From Capnocytophaga gingivalis ATCC 33624 (lineage in GTDB: Bacteria > Bacteroidota > Bacteroidia > Flavobacteriales > Flavobacteriaceae), in contig NZ_ACLQ01000014.1 in assembly GCF_000174755.1 (NCBI RefSeq), forward strand, positions 1 through 42,682: a DNA stretch of 42,682 nt, read 5' to 3'. The notes below the pieces were generated by a model. That model saw only the letters and a program-made list of their open reading frames with translations. It was not told where the DNA came from and did not search any database. Positions 1-9,704 of the stretch are shown here, piece by piece (position 1 is the stretch's first letter; each line of letters begins with the position of its first letter). The translations under genes and the position numbers were made by a program.

Positions 1-3000
1 CAAGTCTCGACCGGTATTGCTTGACTGTAGGGTCTCTGCACTACCTGGAGTGGTAGCATATTTGTAGATCTTTATCACATAAGGAGCTACTCCCTTAGTT
101 CTATCAATCGCATCTGTTATCGGTAAGTAAGCCGTTCCATCATATACACCTATCACTCCCGTAGACTCTCCTGTACAAGCTACCATGCTGGCAGAAAGAC
201 CAGGATTTGTAAGGAAGGCTGGAGTTTCAGCTTTTACTTCCTTGCTTACTATATGTTCACAGCCGTTGGCATCTACCACCTTGAAGTGGTATTCTCCCGC
301 TGTCTTAATCGTTACCAAATAAGTAACTGTAGCTCCCGGTGTAACATTGGTAAGTACATTGCCGCCGTCCGTATCTGTCGTTGGGTTATAACCCGATGGA
401 TCTGTAGCTACGCCACCTCGCTTCCAAGTGAAGGTATATCCTCCTGATATTTGGGCACCTCCCTTGGCCTCAATGGTGATCTGCTCTTGTGGGGTGGTAC
501 ATCCAAAGGCATCATCTGAGCTAAGACCTACTTCCATCACCTGTGGTATCACTACCACTTGGGTAAATTCACAGCCTAAGGCGTCTTTTACTTTTATGGT
601 ATAGCTTGCTGGGTTCAGACCATCAAAGCGGTATTCGGTTGGGTTGCCTGGGTCACTTACCCAAGTGGTTCCGCCATCCTTGCTAAATTCATAGCCTCCA
701 TTACCATTGTTCACCTGTACCATCACCTCACCTGTCCTACCTGACTGTAAGCACAAGGTTGGGGTCAAGGTTACATCTATATCTATCTTTGCAGGTATAA
801 ACTTCTGCTCTATATTCGAGAGACACTCATTCGCATCCTTAATTCTAAACTGATAGTGTACTCCATCGGTAAGGTTCGCCACTGTAGCTGTCGTTCCTGT
901 CCATGTCACATCCGCCGTAGGTACATCCACAAAGTCTGCATCAGCAGGGCCTTTCTTCTGTACTGTATATGGATGTGTTCCACTATGTGTGCGTCCGTAA
1001 GCTACACGGATGATCGCTCTGGCTGTCATGTAAGGTGCTATACAGCCCTTAGGAGAGATCTTCACCTCTTCTATGGTCAAGGCAGGAACATCATTGATAC
1101 GTGCCTCTACCCCACCTGCAGTAATCTCACACAAGGTACCATCTGGGTTTACCATACGTACTTTCAAGGTATGAGCTGGATCCGAAGGCGCTGTCACTGG
1201 AGCTGGTATCTTCAGCTCATCTGTACCTACCAAAGTAGTACTTCTATACGCTCCTCCGTTAAGCTGGTACTCAAAGGTAGCCCCAGCCTTGATGTTTCTG
1301 AGTTTTACCAATAGGGTACCCTCTCCACCATGGCACTTAGGAGGTTCTACCTGAGTGATGGTTGCTCCAAAGCCTTTGCTTGGCTCTACCTGTACCGAGA
1401 TAGGCTCTCCCGACTGGCAGTTCTTAGTAGGCTGGATCACTTCTATCTCATCCAGACCCACCGCAGCATTGTTCACGCCCGCTTCTATAATCAAGCGGAA
1501 CTGGGTGTGCTGGTTGAAGCCTTCCAAATCCTCAAAGGTCACTTCACCACTCTGCCATGTACCTCCCTGCGCTGCTGCTGGAAGGGTACGTACAAAGGCT
1601 GTCGTACCTGCCCCCCCTGGATTGGTCACCTGTAGGGTCACTCTCAGTGGTACACTCGCCGCCGTATTGGCATCATTGCCCAAGTTCACATACTTGAACT
1701 TCACTGTTGCCTTAGCACGTGGTACCACATTCTGTATATCCTTCACATACAAGCGGTTATCGCTTGGTGCTGTGTGTATCGCATAGTATCTGCCTGTACC
1801 TGCCAAAGAGCGGTAGGTAGTTGGAGTGGCTGGTAACTGCTTGGTTACCACATGCACTCCCGCAGAGAGTATGCCTGTTGTCTTAGCAGAACCTACCCCT
1901 GTAGGAGCCCCGTCGCTCTCGTCAAGGTCTTCCATGTCGGCAAAGGTCTCATTGTAGAGCTGGTTCACCGACTCGGTAGCGGGTTCTGTATAGTATACTC
2001 GAACTAAATATGGCGTAGCTCTGCCTGCCAAACCTGTATAGCGCATCGCATTGCCTAAGTTTGGCGCTTGACGTACGCCGCCGTCCAAGCTATATTCATA
2101 GGTATAAGTAGCTCCCCCTGGAGCAGTTGGCGTTACTGTAAAGGTTCCGTTGCCACCACAGTCATAATCCACTGTAGAAGCTGCCAAAGTAGGTTTGGTC
2201 AAGTCTTTCTTGGCCATTACCTCGAACTCGGCAATACAGCCATTGCTATCCTTTACAAATACTTTAACCTTAGGATTGGCCTGGCTACCTCCGTCCACCA
2301 ATAAAGTCCTATCTGGGCTGTAGGAGCCTGTACCTGAGGTAGACATAAACTGATAGCTGCCAGAACCTCCCTTCACCCAGTTCACCTTGAGCAAGAACTT
2401 GCCATTGTTGCCATCGCAGTTGTTCGCACTCACTACCCCTATAGAGGCTTCTATAGGTGCTGGAGATTCTATACGTATATCTCGGACAATCTCACAACGA
2501 CGTCCACCTCCTCCACTATTGAAGAGGTAGCTAAGGGTCACTCTATACTTACCTGCTGAAAGGTTGTTGAACTGTCCTGCAAGGTTGTTCTGTGCTGGGA
2601 AGCTCGTGTCCATAGTGCCGTCGGTCTTGTATTTCTCCAACTTCACACTTGGACTTGGTACATTGCTCTCCAAGAACTTAGCCGAGATGCTTCCTCCATG
2701 TTGAGTCGCACACGTAAGGTCTACCTTGGTAACCTCTACCGCATAGCGAGAGGCTTGGCTTACCTGTACCTCATTGGTCAAGGCATATCTATCATCATTA
2801 TCTCGTACCAAGAAGATATATTTACCTTCTCTTGGAACTTCTATCCAAGAGGAGAATACATCTGGTACCGTACCTACTGCATTGGTAGGGGTGATTGCAC
2901 TTGAGAAGTCACCATCAGGAAGCTGCTCAAATACCTTGCCCGCATACTCTGTCTTGGCCAACTGACCATCTATCTTATATATAAGGTATCGGTAGTTACG

Positions 3001-6000
3001 TACCCCACCGTATACCGTGAAGTTATATTTAGCTTTGTTACACTCTGTAGTAGACCACTCTCCAGTATATTCTACCTCTGCCTTCATGGTCTCCAAGCGG
3101 TTGATCGTTACTGTCTGTTCGAAGGTACATCCATTGAGCGCACCTCCCTTAGCCTTGATCACTATTCTAAAGGTATCCTGACTCCTATTGTTCGGTACTT
3201 CCAGACCTGTTACGTCCACCTTGTGCATATTGGCGCCTGAAGCAGGGCCATTTCCTGTGAAGGTTCTACCATCAGAGCGGGTAGCTACGTACTCATACTG
3301 TACTCCATGGGTACCCATCTCGAAGTTCGCTGCCCCTAAGCTCAAGGCTGTATGTGGGGTAGGGGTTCCTATTAAGGTTCCTGAGAGTTGGGTGGTGAAG
3401 ACCTCAAAGTAGAACTCTCTGGTACAACTACCATTGCCCACCTGTAAGCGGTACTTACCTGGGGTAGTACCTCCTATGGTAAAGCTCCTATCGGTAGATA
3501 CTGTAGACCAGCATGCCGCACTGGTATTATAACAGTTTGGCTGGTTGGCATTGCTACAGCCTGAGCCCTCTTTCTGCCATTTTACTCCTGACTGGTGGTA
3601 GGCTACCTGCAATACCTTGCTGCCTGTACCTCCACAGAAGTAGAAGTGGCTTTGCCATTTGGTGTTATCCGTAGCACATACCCCGCCTACATTGCCCGCT
3701 AAGGCTCTGATAGGATCTACCGTGGTATCACTCTTGTCCACCAAGCGGATCACTTCTGTAGTCTTCGCCTCAATACCACTACAAGTGGCTATCTTCTCTA
3801 CTGTATAGTAGCCTGCCGCACTTACCGCTTGGCTACTAGTGGTACTTGCCAATGGAGTCAAACTACCTGGCTGTCCACTATACCACTTATATGAGGTATA
3901 GCCTGTACCCAAAGCTGTAAGCGTGAAGCTACCACCGCAGTAGAGTTCCTCGCGTGGACAGGTGGCACGACTGTCAATCTCTGCCGCAATGCCGTCCCCT
4001 TGGATGGTATTCTCTGCCACACATCCTGCTCCTCCTACACTATAGATAAGTTTAGGTTGTGCTGTAAGTATTGCCTGACATGCATTCACATACGCATCAC
4101 AACCCTGATCCTGCTTGATCTTGATCGGAATATATGCTGAGCGTTCCGCATTCTGTGCCAATACACCTCCGGTGATATTTGCCAAGATCAGTACTCTCGG
4201 GTTGCCTGTGTCATAGCTTACATTCACCGCACCGCCCAACTGTGAGGTAACTATCGCAGGGTCATTCGCTGCAGGTAGCTCATAGTTGGTGTTCGTGTTA
4301 TCCGGTAGGGTAATCCTCAAGGCGCCTGTACTGATAGAAGTAGCTGTAGTGTTCTTGAGCGTTACCTTATAATATACTGTACTTCCTTTGGCTACCGAAG
4401 TGAGGGCTGTAGTGCCGCCCACATTGGCCACAAAAGAACTGGTGATCTGAATATTTACGTTCGGAGCCGTTACCGTTACCTTAAAGCTCTTAGTAGCTGC
4501 TGTGCCCCCTGCTATCTTGCCCTCTACCTTATAGGTTACTGTAGATTCGCCCACAGGAAAACCATTCCAGCTGGTGGCTGGCGTATTACCATTGGCATCC
4601 GGCGTAGGGGTATATTTACTTCCGTCTGGCTTGGTTACCTCCCAAGTGAGCTTGTAGCCACACCCCGCCGTGTCATTGATCGTAGGGGATGTCCAGCTTA
4701 CATCCGCTGCACACTGGTTCACTGGCAGTACTCCTGTCTTATCCGATAAGCCTGTGATATCCGATGCCGCAAAGTTGCTGCGGATCAGGTTCACCTGCTT
4801 CTTGGCGGTATCCTTAGATACTGGAGTACATCCAAAACCTGATTTCATCTTATAGGTAACCCAGTACTCTGCATCCACCGTAGGATTCAAGGTGATCGAA
4901 GGACGCGTCTTGTCCGCTACTCCTGAAAGAGCAGTAGCAGGACTTGACTTCCACTCCAACTCATACAAACTCGCTGGTAAGTCCACACTCAATGTCAATG
5001 GAGTACCCGCACATGCCATCGCCGCTGATGTACGTACCTGTGGATTCTGCAAAGAACCAAACTCAGGAACAGGTACCAAACGATCCAAACAGCCTGATTC
5101 AAACTTCACTTCATAACTGTCACTGCCAGATAGCTTAGGTATATTCTGAAATGTAGCAAAGGCATCCTCCAAACTCGTAGGACGAGTAGCTACCCTTACA
5201 GGAGCTACCTGCGTACCATCCGAGTGAGTAGCTATCGCCTTTGTCCCTCCCGATACCTTATATAAAGTATAGGTAATAGGATATTGTGGCTCAGATCCCG
5301 CAGGCAACTCAACCCTTACCATCCCTGAACTCGCATTCGATGGATCACACATACCGATGTTAACCGTTGGAGTAACATCACTATATCCTCTAATCTCAAA
5401 TTCTTTGTAGATCAGTGTTTTACATATAAATCCTTTTCCTCTTTCTGTAGGTTGGAAATGATACATATATCCTCTTTCGTCTGCTACATCCAAAGGTACT
5501 ACAGAATGGTAACAAGGTCCTAAAGTAATTCCTAAGATATACTTTCCTGGAGGAAGATCTTTTATCTCTTGCTTATAATACTTTCTGGCAGGATCTGCTC
5601 CATCGGTACCAGGTATACCAATAGCTTTATAAGCTGAGGAACCTACTCTTTTGTGTATAGGTTGACCATTATTCAGATCTTTGAAGACATACATTCCCCA
5701 AAATCCAGAAGAAGTAAGCTTATCCACACTGGCTTCAAAGACTACCTTCCCCCTACTTGATTGTCCCCCTTGTGCACAATCTGTAGTTACCTTAGGTTCT
5801 TTAATATCAAAAGAAACATCATTAATCGCATTTATATCAATAGTAAATGACCTTGTTGACCCACATTCATCAGATAACTTTACATTATATTTTCCTGTAG
5901 GAAGGTCGAACATTTGATATAGGTTTTTATTCCCTAAATTCATACTTGGATAGAAAACTTTTGTCCAAGGGAATTTGTACCTATATGTTCCTGCTAAGTT

Positions 6001-7914
6001 CCAAGGGCCTCGTACAGTAACATCCTGAATGTTAGGCTGTCCATCTGCTCTTTCTATTGTTACTGTAAGCTTATTGTTGTCTGTTATGAAATCCAGTCCT
6101 GCGAGTTGAGAATTATCATGTCCTAAGAAAAATTTATTTCCTCTTCCTGATATATCTAATACTCCTCCTATGGATCCTCCTACCGAATGTCTTATAGCTG
6201 ATAGTGTATTAAATCCTGCAAGCTCTGATTGAGTGAATACTTTGGAAAGATAATGTTTGCAATTCTTTGTATTTGTTCCATCAAGTGTTCCTGTTGCTTC
6301 TGCATATTCTACTTGATAGGAAGTAGCTGTAGTATTATGTATTTTTACTTCATGAACATTTCCATTTATCTCATCAAAAAAAGTAAATAGTCCATCCCCT
6401 CCTATAGTAGGAGTCTGCCAAGTCCCTGATAGGTTTACTCTACTCTGCAGACCCGTAGTATTACAGAAAGCATTATAAAAGGCTCTTCCACTGGCCAATT
6501 GAAATCTAGTACTGATAACCACATCCTTGTCACAAGGATTTGATGTAGCCGTATTTGGCAATATTTTAATATTAGATTCAAGTATGTTGGTTGGAGGAGT
6601 AACTGTATGAGTGAGATTCCTTGTCACTCCATTACAATCTGAATAGTCTACAGTAATGACATCTCCTTCCTTTACAAGATTAGTCATTGTATGCACCCTC
6701 GGTCTCCACCAATTCCAAAAACGGAATTCTTTATTAGCTCCATATAAGACTCCTTCTGTATCTGTCCCAGATACTGGTAAAGCATCATTTTTATCAAACT
6801 CATTGGTAAATACAGTCGTTCCTCCACGAGTAACTTTGATAGTAATCTTATAGGGGAAATAGCGACTTTCCACCATTCGCTCATTATAATGTGATGATAT
6901 AGCAACTTTGTAATCATTACAATTAGCACAAGATGGAACAAGGTGAAGATTTAAGTAATCAGGAGAATAGACATAGGGATTGATCAAAATCCTCTCTGCA
7001 GTACATCCTCCTCCTTCTATTGTAACCTTATAATTCTTATTAGCTTCTAATTTTTTACCTGCATCAGGCTCTATATTTAGAACTACTCCTGCAGTAGCTG
7101 TAACAGCCCTAGTGTTTACAAGCACTTCATTAGTATCTTTATTGATTACCTTTATAGTATAGCTTCCTGAAGTATGTACATCTAAGGCAATCACACCATT
7201 GGCACCTACTGTCTGTCCAGTTTTCAATGGACGACAAGTTTCCATAGTCAGGTTACGAATAAAAGAACCTGACGCAGCCTGTGTAGTAATGCTACGCACG
7301 TTTTTCGGCTCAGTAAGAGAACAAGTTCCCCCACCAGCACGATCTTCCACTTCTATATCATATTTTGTACTTGGCTTAAGACCTGTGATATTAACAGTTG
7401 TCTCAGTCCCCGTTTTATTAGTAGCAGGGGAAGTAAAGGTAGGAGTTGTCGCCCCAAAAGCATAGAACTTCACTACAAAGGGACCAGAACCATCCTTAAT
7501 CTTGAGCGCCACTTTTCCGTCAGTTGCACATTCTCCTGTAGCGGCTGTCTGTGTAGCTTTGGTCATATCCACAGAGAAGCGCCTATAGGTACTCACCACC
7601 GTAACACTCAATGCAGTAGGATGCGTATCGCTACCATCCTTCTTTTCAAGCTTTACCTTATAAGTTCCTGAGGAGAGGTTAGCGAAGTCTGCTTTCCCTG
7701 CGGCAGAGAGGTTCTGTCGTGCTTGCACCGCACCAGCACTGTCGTACAAGACCGCCCAGTACTGGCTAATACAATTGGTATCGGCAGAGGCCAAGGCAAC
7801 CTTGACACTACCGCCACAGGTAGTATTCTCCACTGTGGCCGTATAATTCACGCGGCACTGCTGAGCGCGGCTGAATATCGGTACCAAAAGCAATAGGTAT
7901 AAAAATAATCTCAT
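1..7914 (-). CDS. Giant SprB-like secreted repeat protein (3' end outside window)
   Basis: An uninterrupted minus-strand frame starts at ATG 7914 and leaves the left edge after 2638 codons, so the C-terminus is not seen. The N-terminus is a signal peptide (MRLFLYLLLLVPIFSRAQ, cleavage before QC). The rest is a chain of beta-rich modules with paired cysteines and recurring endings such as GTYKVKLEKKDG (near residue 80), GKYNVKLSDECG (near 670), GKYRLQVGNGSC (near 1490) and ASYTIKVKDALGC (near 2440). This is the SprB-repeat style of Bacteroidota gliding and adhesion proteins. A DUF11-like module lies near 1150-1310, an Ig-like YKWY module near 1340, and a MAM/jelly-roll-like stretch near 1985-2170. 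Such proteins are normally exported by the type IX secretion system through a C-terminal sorting domain, which would lie off-window. The likely role is surface adhesin or gliding protein. The part at about 5400-7150 is visibly more AT-rich than the rest. Confidence 0.85.
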   Translation of the reverse strand, partial: MRLFLYLLLLVPIFSRAQQCRVNYTATVENTTCGGSVKVALASADTNCISQYWAVLYDSAGAVQARQNLSAAGKADFANLSSGTYKVKLEKKDGSDTHPTALSVTVVSTYRRFSVDMTKATQTAATGECATDGKVALKIKDGSGPFVVKFYAFGATTPTFTSPATNKTGTETTVNITGLKPSTKYDIEVEDRAGGGTCSLTEPKNVRSITTQAASGSFIRNLTMETCRPLKTGQTVGANGVIALDVHTSGSYTIKVINKDTNEVLVNTRAVTATAGVVLNIEPDAGKKLEANKNYKVTIEGGGCTAERILINPYVYSPDYLNLHLVPSCANCNDYKVAISSHYNERMVESRYFPYKITIKVTRGGTTVFTNEFDKNDALPVSGTDTEGVLYGANKEFRFWNWWRPRVHTMTNLVKEGDVITVDYSDCNGVTRNLTHTVTPPTNILESNIKILPNTATSNPCDKDVVISTRFQLASGRAFYNAFCNTTGLQSRVNLSGTWQTPTIGGDGLFTFFDEINGNVHEVKIHNTTATSYQVEYAEATGTLDGTNTKNCKHYLSKVFTQSELAGFNTLSAIRHSVGGSIGGVLDISGRGNKFFLGHDNSQLAGLDFITDNNKLTVTIERADGQPNIQDVTVRGPWNLAGTYRYKFPWTKVFYPSMNLGNKNLYQMFDLPTGKYNVKLSDECGSTRSFTIDINAINDVSFDIKEPKVTTDCAQGGQSSRGKVVFEASVDKLTSSGFWGMYVFKDLNNGQPIHKRVGSSAYKAIGIPGTDGADPARKYYKQEIKDLPPGKYILGITLGPCYHSVVPLDVADERGYMYHFQPTERGKGFICKTLIYKEFEIRGYSDVTPTVNIGMCDPSNASSGMVRVELPAGSEPQYPITYTLYKVSGGTKAIATHSDGTQVAPVRVATRPTSLEDAFATFQNIPKLSGSDSYEVKFESGCLDRLVPVPEFGSLQNPQVRTSAAMACAGTPLTLSVDLPASLYELEWKSSPATALSGVADKTRPSITLNPTVDAEYWVTYKMKSGFGCTPVSKDTAKKQVNLIRSNFAASDITGLSDKTGVLPVNQCAADVSWTSPTINDTAGCGYKLTWEVTKPDGSKYTPTPDANGNTPATSWNGFPVGESTVTYKVEGKIAGGTAATKSFKVTVTAPNVNIQITSSFVANVGGTTALTSVAKGSTVYYKVTLKNTTATSISTGALRITLPDNTNTNYELPAANDPAIVTSQLGGAVNVSYDTGNPRVLILANITGGVLAQNAERSAYIPIKIKQDQGCDAYVNACQAILTAQPKLIYSVGGAGCVAENTIQGDGIAAEIDSRATCPREELYCGGSFTLTALGTGYTSYKWYSGQPGSLTPLASTTSSQAVSAAGYYTVEKIATCSGIEAKTTEVIRLVDKSDTTVDPIRALAGNVGGVCATDNTKWQSHFYFCGGTGSKVLQVAYHQSGVKWQKEGSGCSNANQPNCYNTSAACWSTVSTDRSFTIGGTTPGKYRLQVGNGSCTREFYFEVFTTQLSGTLIGTPTPHTALSLGAANFEMGTHGVQYEYVATRSDGRTFTGNGPASGANMHKVDVTGLEVPNNRSQDTFRIVIKAKGGALNGCTFEQTVTINRLETMKAEVEYTGEWSTTECNKAKYNFTVYGGVRNYRYLIYKIDGQLAKTEYAGKVFEQLPDGDFSSAITPTNAVGTVPDVFSSWIEVPREGKYIFLVRDNDDRYALTNEVQVSQASRYAVEVTKVDLTCATQHGGSISAKFLESNVPSPSVKLEKYKTDGTMDTSFPAQNNLAGQFNNLSAGKYRVTLSYLFNSGGGGRRCEIVRDIRIESPAPIEASIGVVSANNCDGNNGKFLLKVNWVKGGSGSYQFMSTSGTGSYSPDRTLLVDGGSQANPKVKVFVKDSNGCIAEFEVMAKKDLTKPTLAASTVDYDCGGNGTFTVTPTAPGGATYTYEYSLDGGVRQAPNLGNAMRYTGLAGRATPYLVRVYYTEPATESVNQLYNETFADMEDLDESDGAPTGVGSAKTTGILSAGVHVVTKQLPATPTTYRSLAGTGRYYAIHTAPSDNRLYVKDIQNVVPRAKATVKFKYVNLGNDANTAASVPLRVTLQVTNPGGAGTTAFVRTLPAAAQGGTWQSGEVTFEDLEGFNQHTQFRLIIEAGVNNAAVGLDEIEVIQPTKNCQSGEPISVQVEPSKGFGATITQVEPPKCHGGEGTLLVKLRNIKAGATFEYQLNGGAYRSTTLVGTDELKIPAPVTAPSDPAHTLKVRMVNPDGTLCEITAGGVEARINDVPALTIEEVKISPKGCIAPYMTARAIIRVAYGRTHSGTHPYTVQKKGPADADFVDVPTADVTWTGTTATVANLTDGVHYQFRIKDANECLSNIEQKFIPAKIDIDVTLTPTLCLQSGRTGEVMVQVNNGNGGYEFSKDGGTTWVSDPGNPTEYRFDGLNPASYTIKVKDALGCEFTQVVVIPQVMEVGLSSDDAFGCTTPQEQITIEAKGGAQISGGYTFTWKRGGVATDPSGYNPTTDTDGGNVLTNVTPGATVTYLVTIKTAGEYHFKVVDANGCEHIVSKEVKAETPAFLTNPGLSASMVACTGESTGVIGVYDGTAYLPITDAIDRTKGVAPYVIKIYKYATTPGSAETLQSSNTGRDL

Positions 7915-7951
7915 AATATGCTTGGTTTTTTCTGTTAGCAAATTGTTCCCC

Positions 7952-7968
7952 CTCCCCCCGAAGGGGAG
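7952..7968 (-). other. GC-rich hairpin in the 5' leader of the giant gene
   Basis: Read on the minus strand, a CTCCCC arm and a GGGGAG arm enclose a TTCG-like loop. The hairpin is followed by a G-rich run and lies about 40 nt upstream of the ATG at 7914. It could influence mRNA stability or translation of the giant protein. It may equally be a chance GC-rich patch, since no clear -7 box is visible beside it. Confidence 0.3.
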
Positions 7969-8040
7969 TGGGATAGTTTAGGTTTTTAAATTTGGTTTAT
8001 ACAAATTGTGATTAAACAAATTGCAATTCATCATTTCGAT

Positions 8041-8116
8041 GGGTGAATTGCAATTCTGTGGGCGAACTGCGATTCTGTCGGCGAATTGCGATTCAATGGG
8101 CGAATTGCAATTCGCC
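8041..8116. repeat. Four tandem 19-bp repeats ending in a palindrome
   Basis: Units start at 8041, 8060, 8079 and 8098, each a variant of GGGCGAATTGCAATTCTGT. The core GAATTGCAATTC is self-complementary. The last unit forms the perfect 20-bp palindrome GGGCGAATTGCAATTCGCCC at 8098-8117, which lies 15 nt past the nhaD stop. It could act as a hairpin at the nhaD 3' end, but no T-tract follows. Confidence 0.8.
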
Positions 8117-8132
8117 CCTACGGAGCCCAATA

Positions 8133-9464
8133 TTATCTAAAAATAGCTTCTACGGCCATAAGGACACCACTACCAGCGAGGAATCCCAAAAGGGCAAGCC
8201 AAGAGATGTGTTTTACATACCAGAAGAAGTCGATCTTCTCCATACCCATGGCAGCAACACCTGCAGCAGATCCGATGATAAGTAAGCTACCTCCTGTTCC
8301 GGCAGAGAAGGCGATGAAGTGCCAAATAGAGGCGTCCATTCCTTCCTGGAACATACCGATAGCAGCAGCTACCAAGGGAACATTGTCAATGACCGCAGAG
8401 GCAAAGCCCAGAATCATTACTACTATATTGGTATTAGGAACCACCTCCTTGAGCGTGCCAGCAAAGTGGAACAAGCTACCTGTAGACTCCAATGCGGCTA
8501 CGGCCAATAGGATTCCTAAGAAAAATAATATACTGGAGTGCTCTATACGTCCTAAGGCTTTGTGCACTGAGAAAGTTGGCTTGGCTTCCTCACTGAGCTC
8601 GCTATTGGGCTTGAGCAACTCGGAGAAGAACCATACAGTGGCCAAAGAGAACAACATACCCAAGTAAGGGGGCAGGTGGAACAAGGACTTGAACACCGGC
8701 ACAAAGATGATTGCCAAGACTCCTATAGTAAGGATAGGGGTACTGCTCTTGTAAGCCTCGGTCTTATCCATCTGAGGGATTTCTAAGCGTCCCTTGAAGA
8801 TAGGCATTAGTGAAGCGATTGCAAAAGGCACTACAAAACAAAGCACTGCAGGCAACACTACATAGTCAACAAGACGTGCCGCGCTGACCTTACCCGCCAT
8901 CCAAAGCATGGTAGTAGTCACATCGCCTATAGGAGACCAAGCGCCTCCGGCATTGGCAGCAATTATTAGGAGCGAAGCATACCAAATACGTTCCTCACGG
9001 AAAGGTACGAGCTTGCGCAAGATGGTAATCATTATTATAATAGTAGTCAAATTGTCAATGAGCGCAGAAAGGAAAAAGGCTACAATCCCGAGTACCCAAA
9101 GGAGTTTTTTCTTCTTACGTGTTTTGACCATTTTTTTAATGATCTCGAAGCCACGATGCATATCAATAATCTCAACTATGGTCATCGCCCCTATGAGAAA
9201 GAAGAGGATTTCGGCTACCTTTCCGAGATGATGAAGCAACATGCTATCAATAGCCTCGGGGTTTCCTCCCTGAAATTTGTCAGCTTGGGAGATAAGCCCT
9301 CCTGTTTCACTAACTTCAAAAACGCTTAAATCGGCAGTTTTCAGGATTGTCCAGCACATAACTGCCATACCTAAAGCGGAAATAGTTTTGTCAATTTTGA
9401 CCTGGTGTTCGACTGTAATAAACAGATAACCAATGAAAAAGACTGCTACAATAAGATATTCCAT
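8133..9464 (-). CDS. nhaD: Na+/H+ antiporter NhaD
   Basis: This 443-residue polytopic inner-membrane protein of the NhaD/ArsB (ion transporter) superfamily exchanges cytoplasmic Na+ (or Li+) for protons, giving pH and salt homeostasis. About a dozen hydrophobic segments are visible from residue 2 to the end. Typical polar stretches lie in membrane regions: SALIDNLTTIIIMI in the first half, NAGGAWSPIGDVTTTMLW after it, and SAVIDNVPLVAAAIGM with AGTGGSLLIIGSAAG in the second half. The paired DN motifs in inverted halves fit the family. Start ATG 9464 gives a normal N-terminus (MEYLIVAVFFIGYLFI). The gene appears monocistronic. No strong TAnnTTTG box is seen upstream, only a weak TAACTTG near 9500. 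It reads in the same direction as the giant secreted gene downstream. Confidence 0.93.
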   Translation of the reverse strand: MEYLIVAVFFIGYLFITVEHQVKIDKTISALGMAVMCWTILKTADLSVFEVSETGGLISQADKFQGGNPEAIDSMLLHHLGKVAEILFFLIGAMTIVEIIDMHRGFEIIKKMVKTRKKKKLLWVLGIVAFFLSALIDNLTTIIIMITILRKLVPFREERIWYASLLIIAANAGGAWSPIGDVTTTMLWMAGKVSAARLVDYVVLPAVLCFVVPFAIASLMPIFKGRLEIPQMDKTEAYKSSTPILTIGVLAIIFVPVFKSLFHLPPYLGMLFSLATVWFFSELLKPNSELSEEAKPTFSVHKALGRIEHSSILFFLGILLAVAALESTGSLFHFAGTLKEVVPNTNIVVMILGFASAVIDNVPLVAAAIGMFQEGMDASIWHFIAFSAGTGGSLLIIGSAAGVAAMGMEKIDFFWYVKHISWLALLGFLAGSGVLMAVEAIFR

Positions 9465-9569
9465 CTCGCTAATTATTAATTTGTTTTTCAGGCTGCAAGT
9501 TATAAAAAATTTATCAAAAAAACCAACATTCGTGAAATATTTTTTTCTACAATTGTTAATAACTTTTTT

Positions 9570-9618
9570 TAATGATTAACGATTAATGATCAATGGTTAA
9601 TGGTTAATGATTAATGAT
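9570..9618. repeat. Heptamer tandem repeat (TAATGAT) x7
   Basis: Seven consecutive 7-bp units read TAATGAT, TAACGAT, TAATGAT, CAATGGT, TAATGGT, TAATGAT, TAATGAT. They lie between the divergent nhaD and PAS genes, upstream of the -7 box at 9667. Changes are confined to two or three unit positions, as expected for slippage-grown repeats. Confidence 0.85.
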
Positions 9619-9666
9619 GTGCGGTGAAAAAAATTACATTTTTTCTTTTTATTTTGTAAAAAAATG

Positions 9667-9674
9667 TACCTTTG
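9667..9674 (+). promoter_or_regulatory. Bacteroidota -7 box for the PAS gene
   Basis: TACCTTTG matches the TAnnTTTG consensus and is followed by GC. The ATG at 9705 then has a leader of roughly 25 nt. The box includes a TTG that could be mistaken for an upstream start codon at 9672. Confidence 0.7.
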
Positions 9675-9704
9675 CGATATTATAAAGAACCAAAAATCAA
9701 TTCT

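Noticed and set aside
1-7500. Many plus-strand frames opposite the giant gene
   Set aside because: They are short, composed of Ser/Cys/Thr-rich nonsense typical of antisense reading, and lie under one continuous minus-strand frame of 2638 codons.
8086-9231. Plus-strand frames opposite nhaD (one of 193 codons)
   Set aside because: The minus strand encodes a complete, well-recognised antiporter over the same bases.
9672-9704. N-terminal extension of the PAS protein from TTG 9672
   Set aside because: The TTG is part of the TACCTTTG promoter box, so it would be upstream of the transcript start; ATG 9705 fits better.
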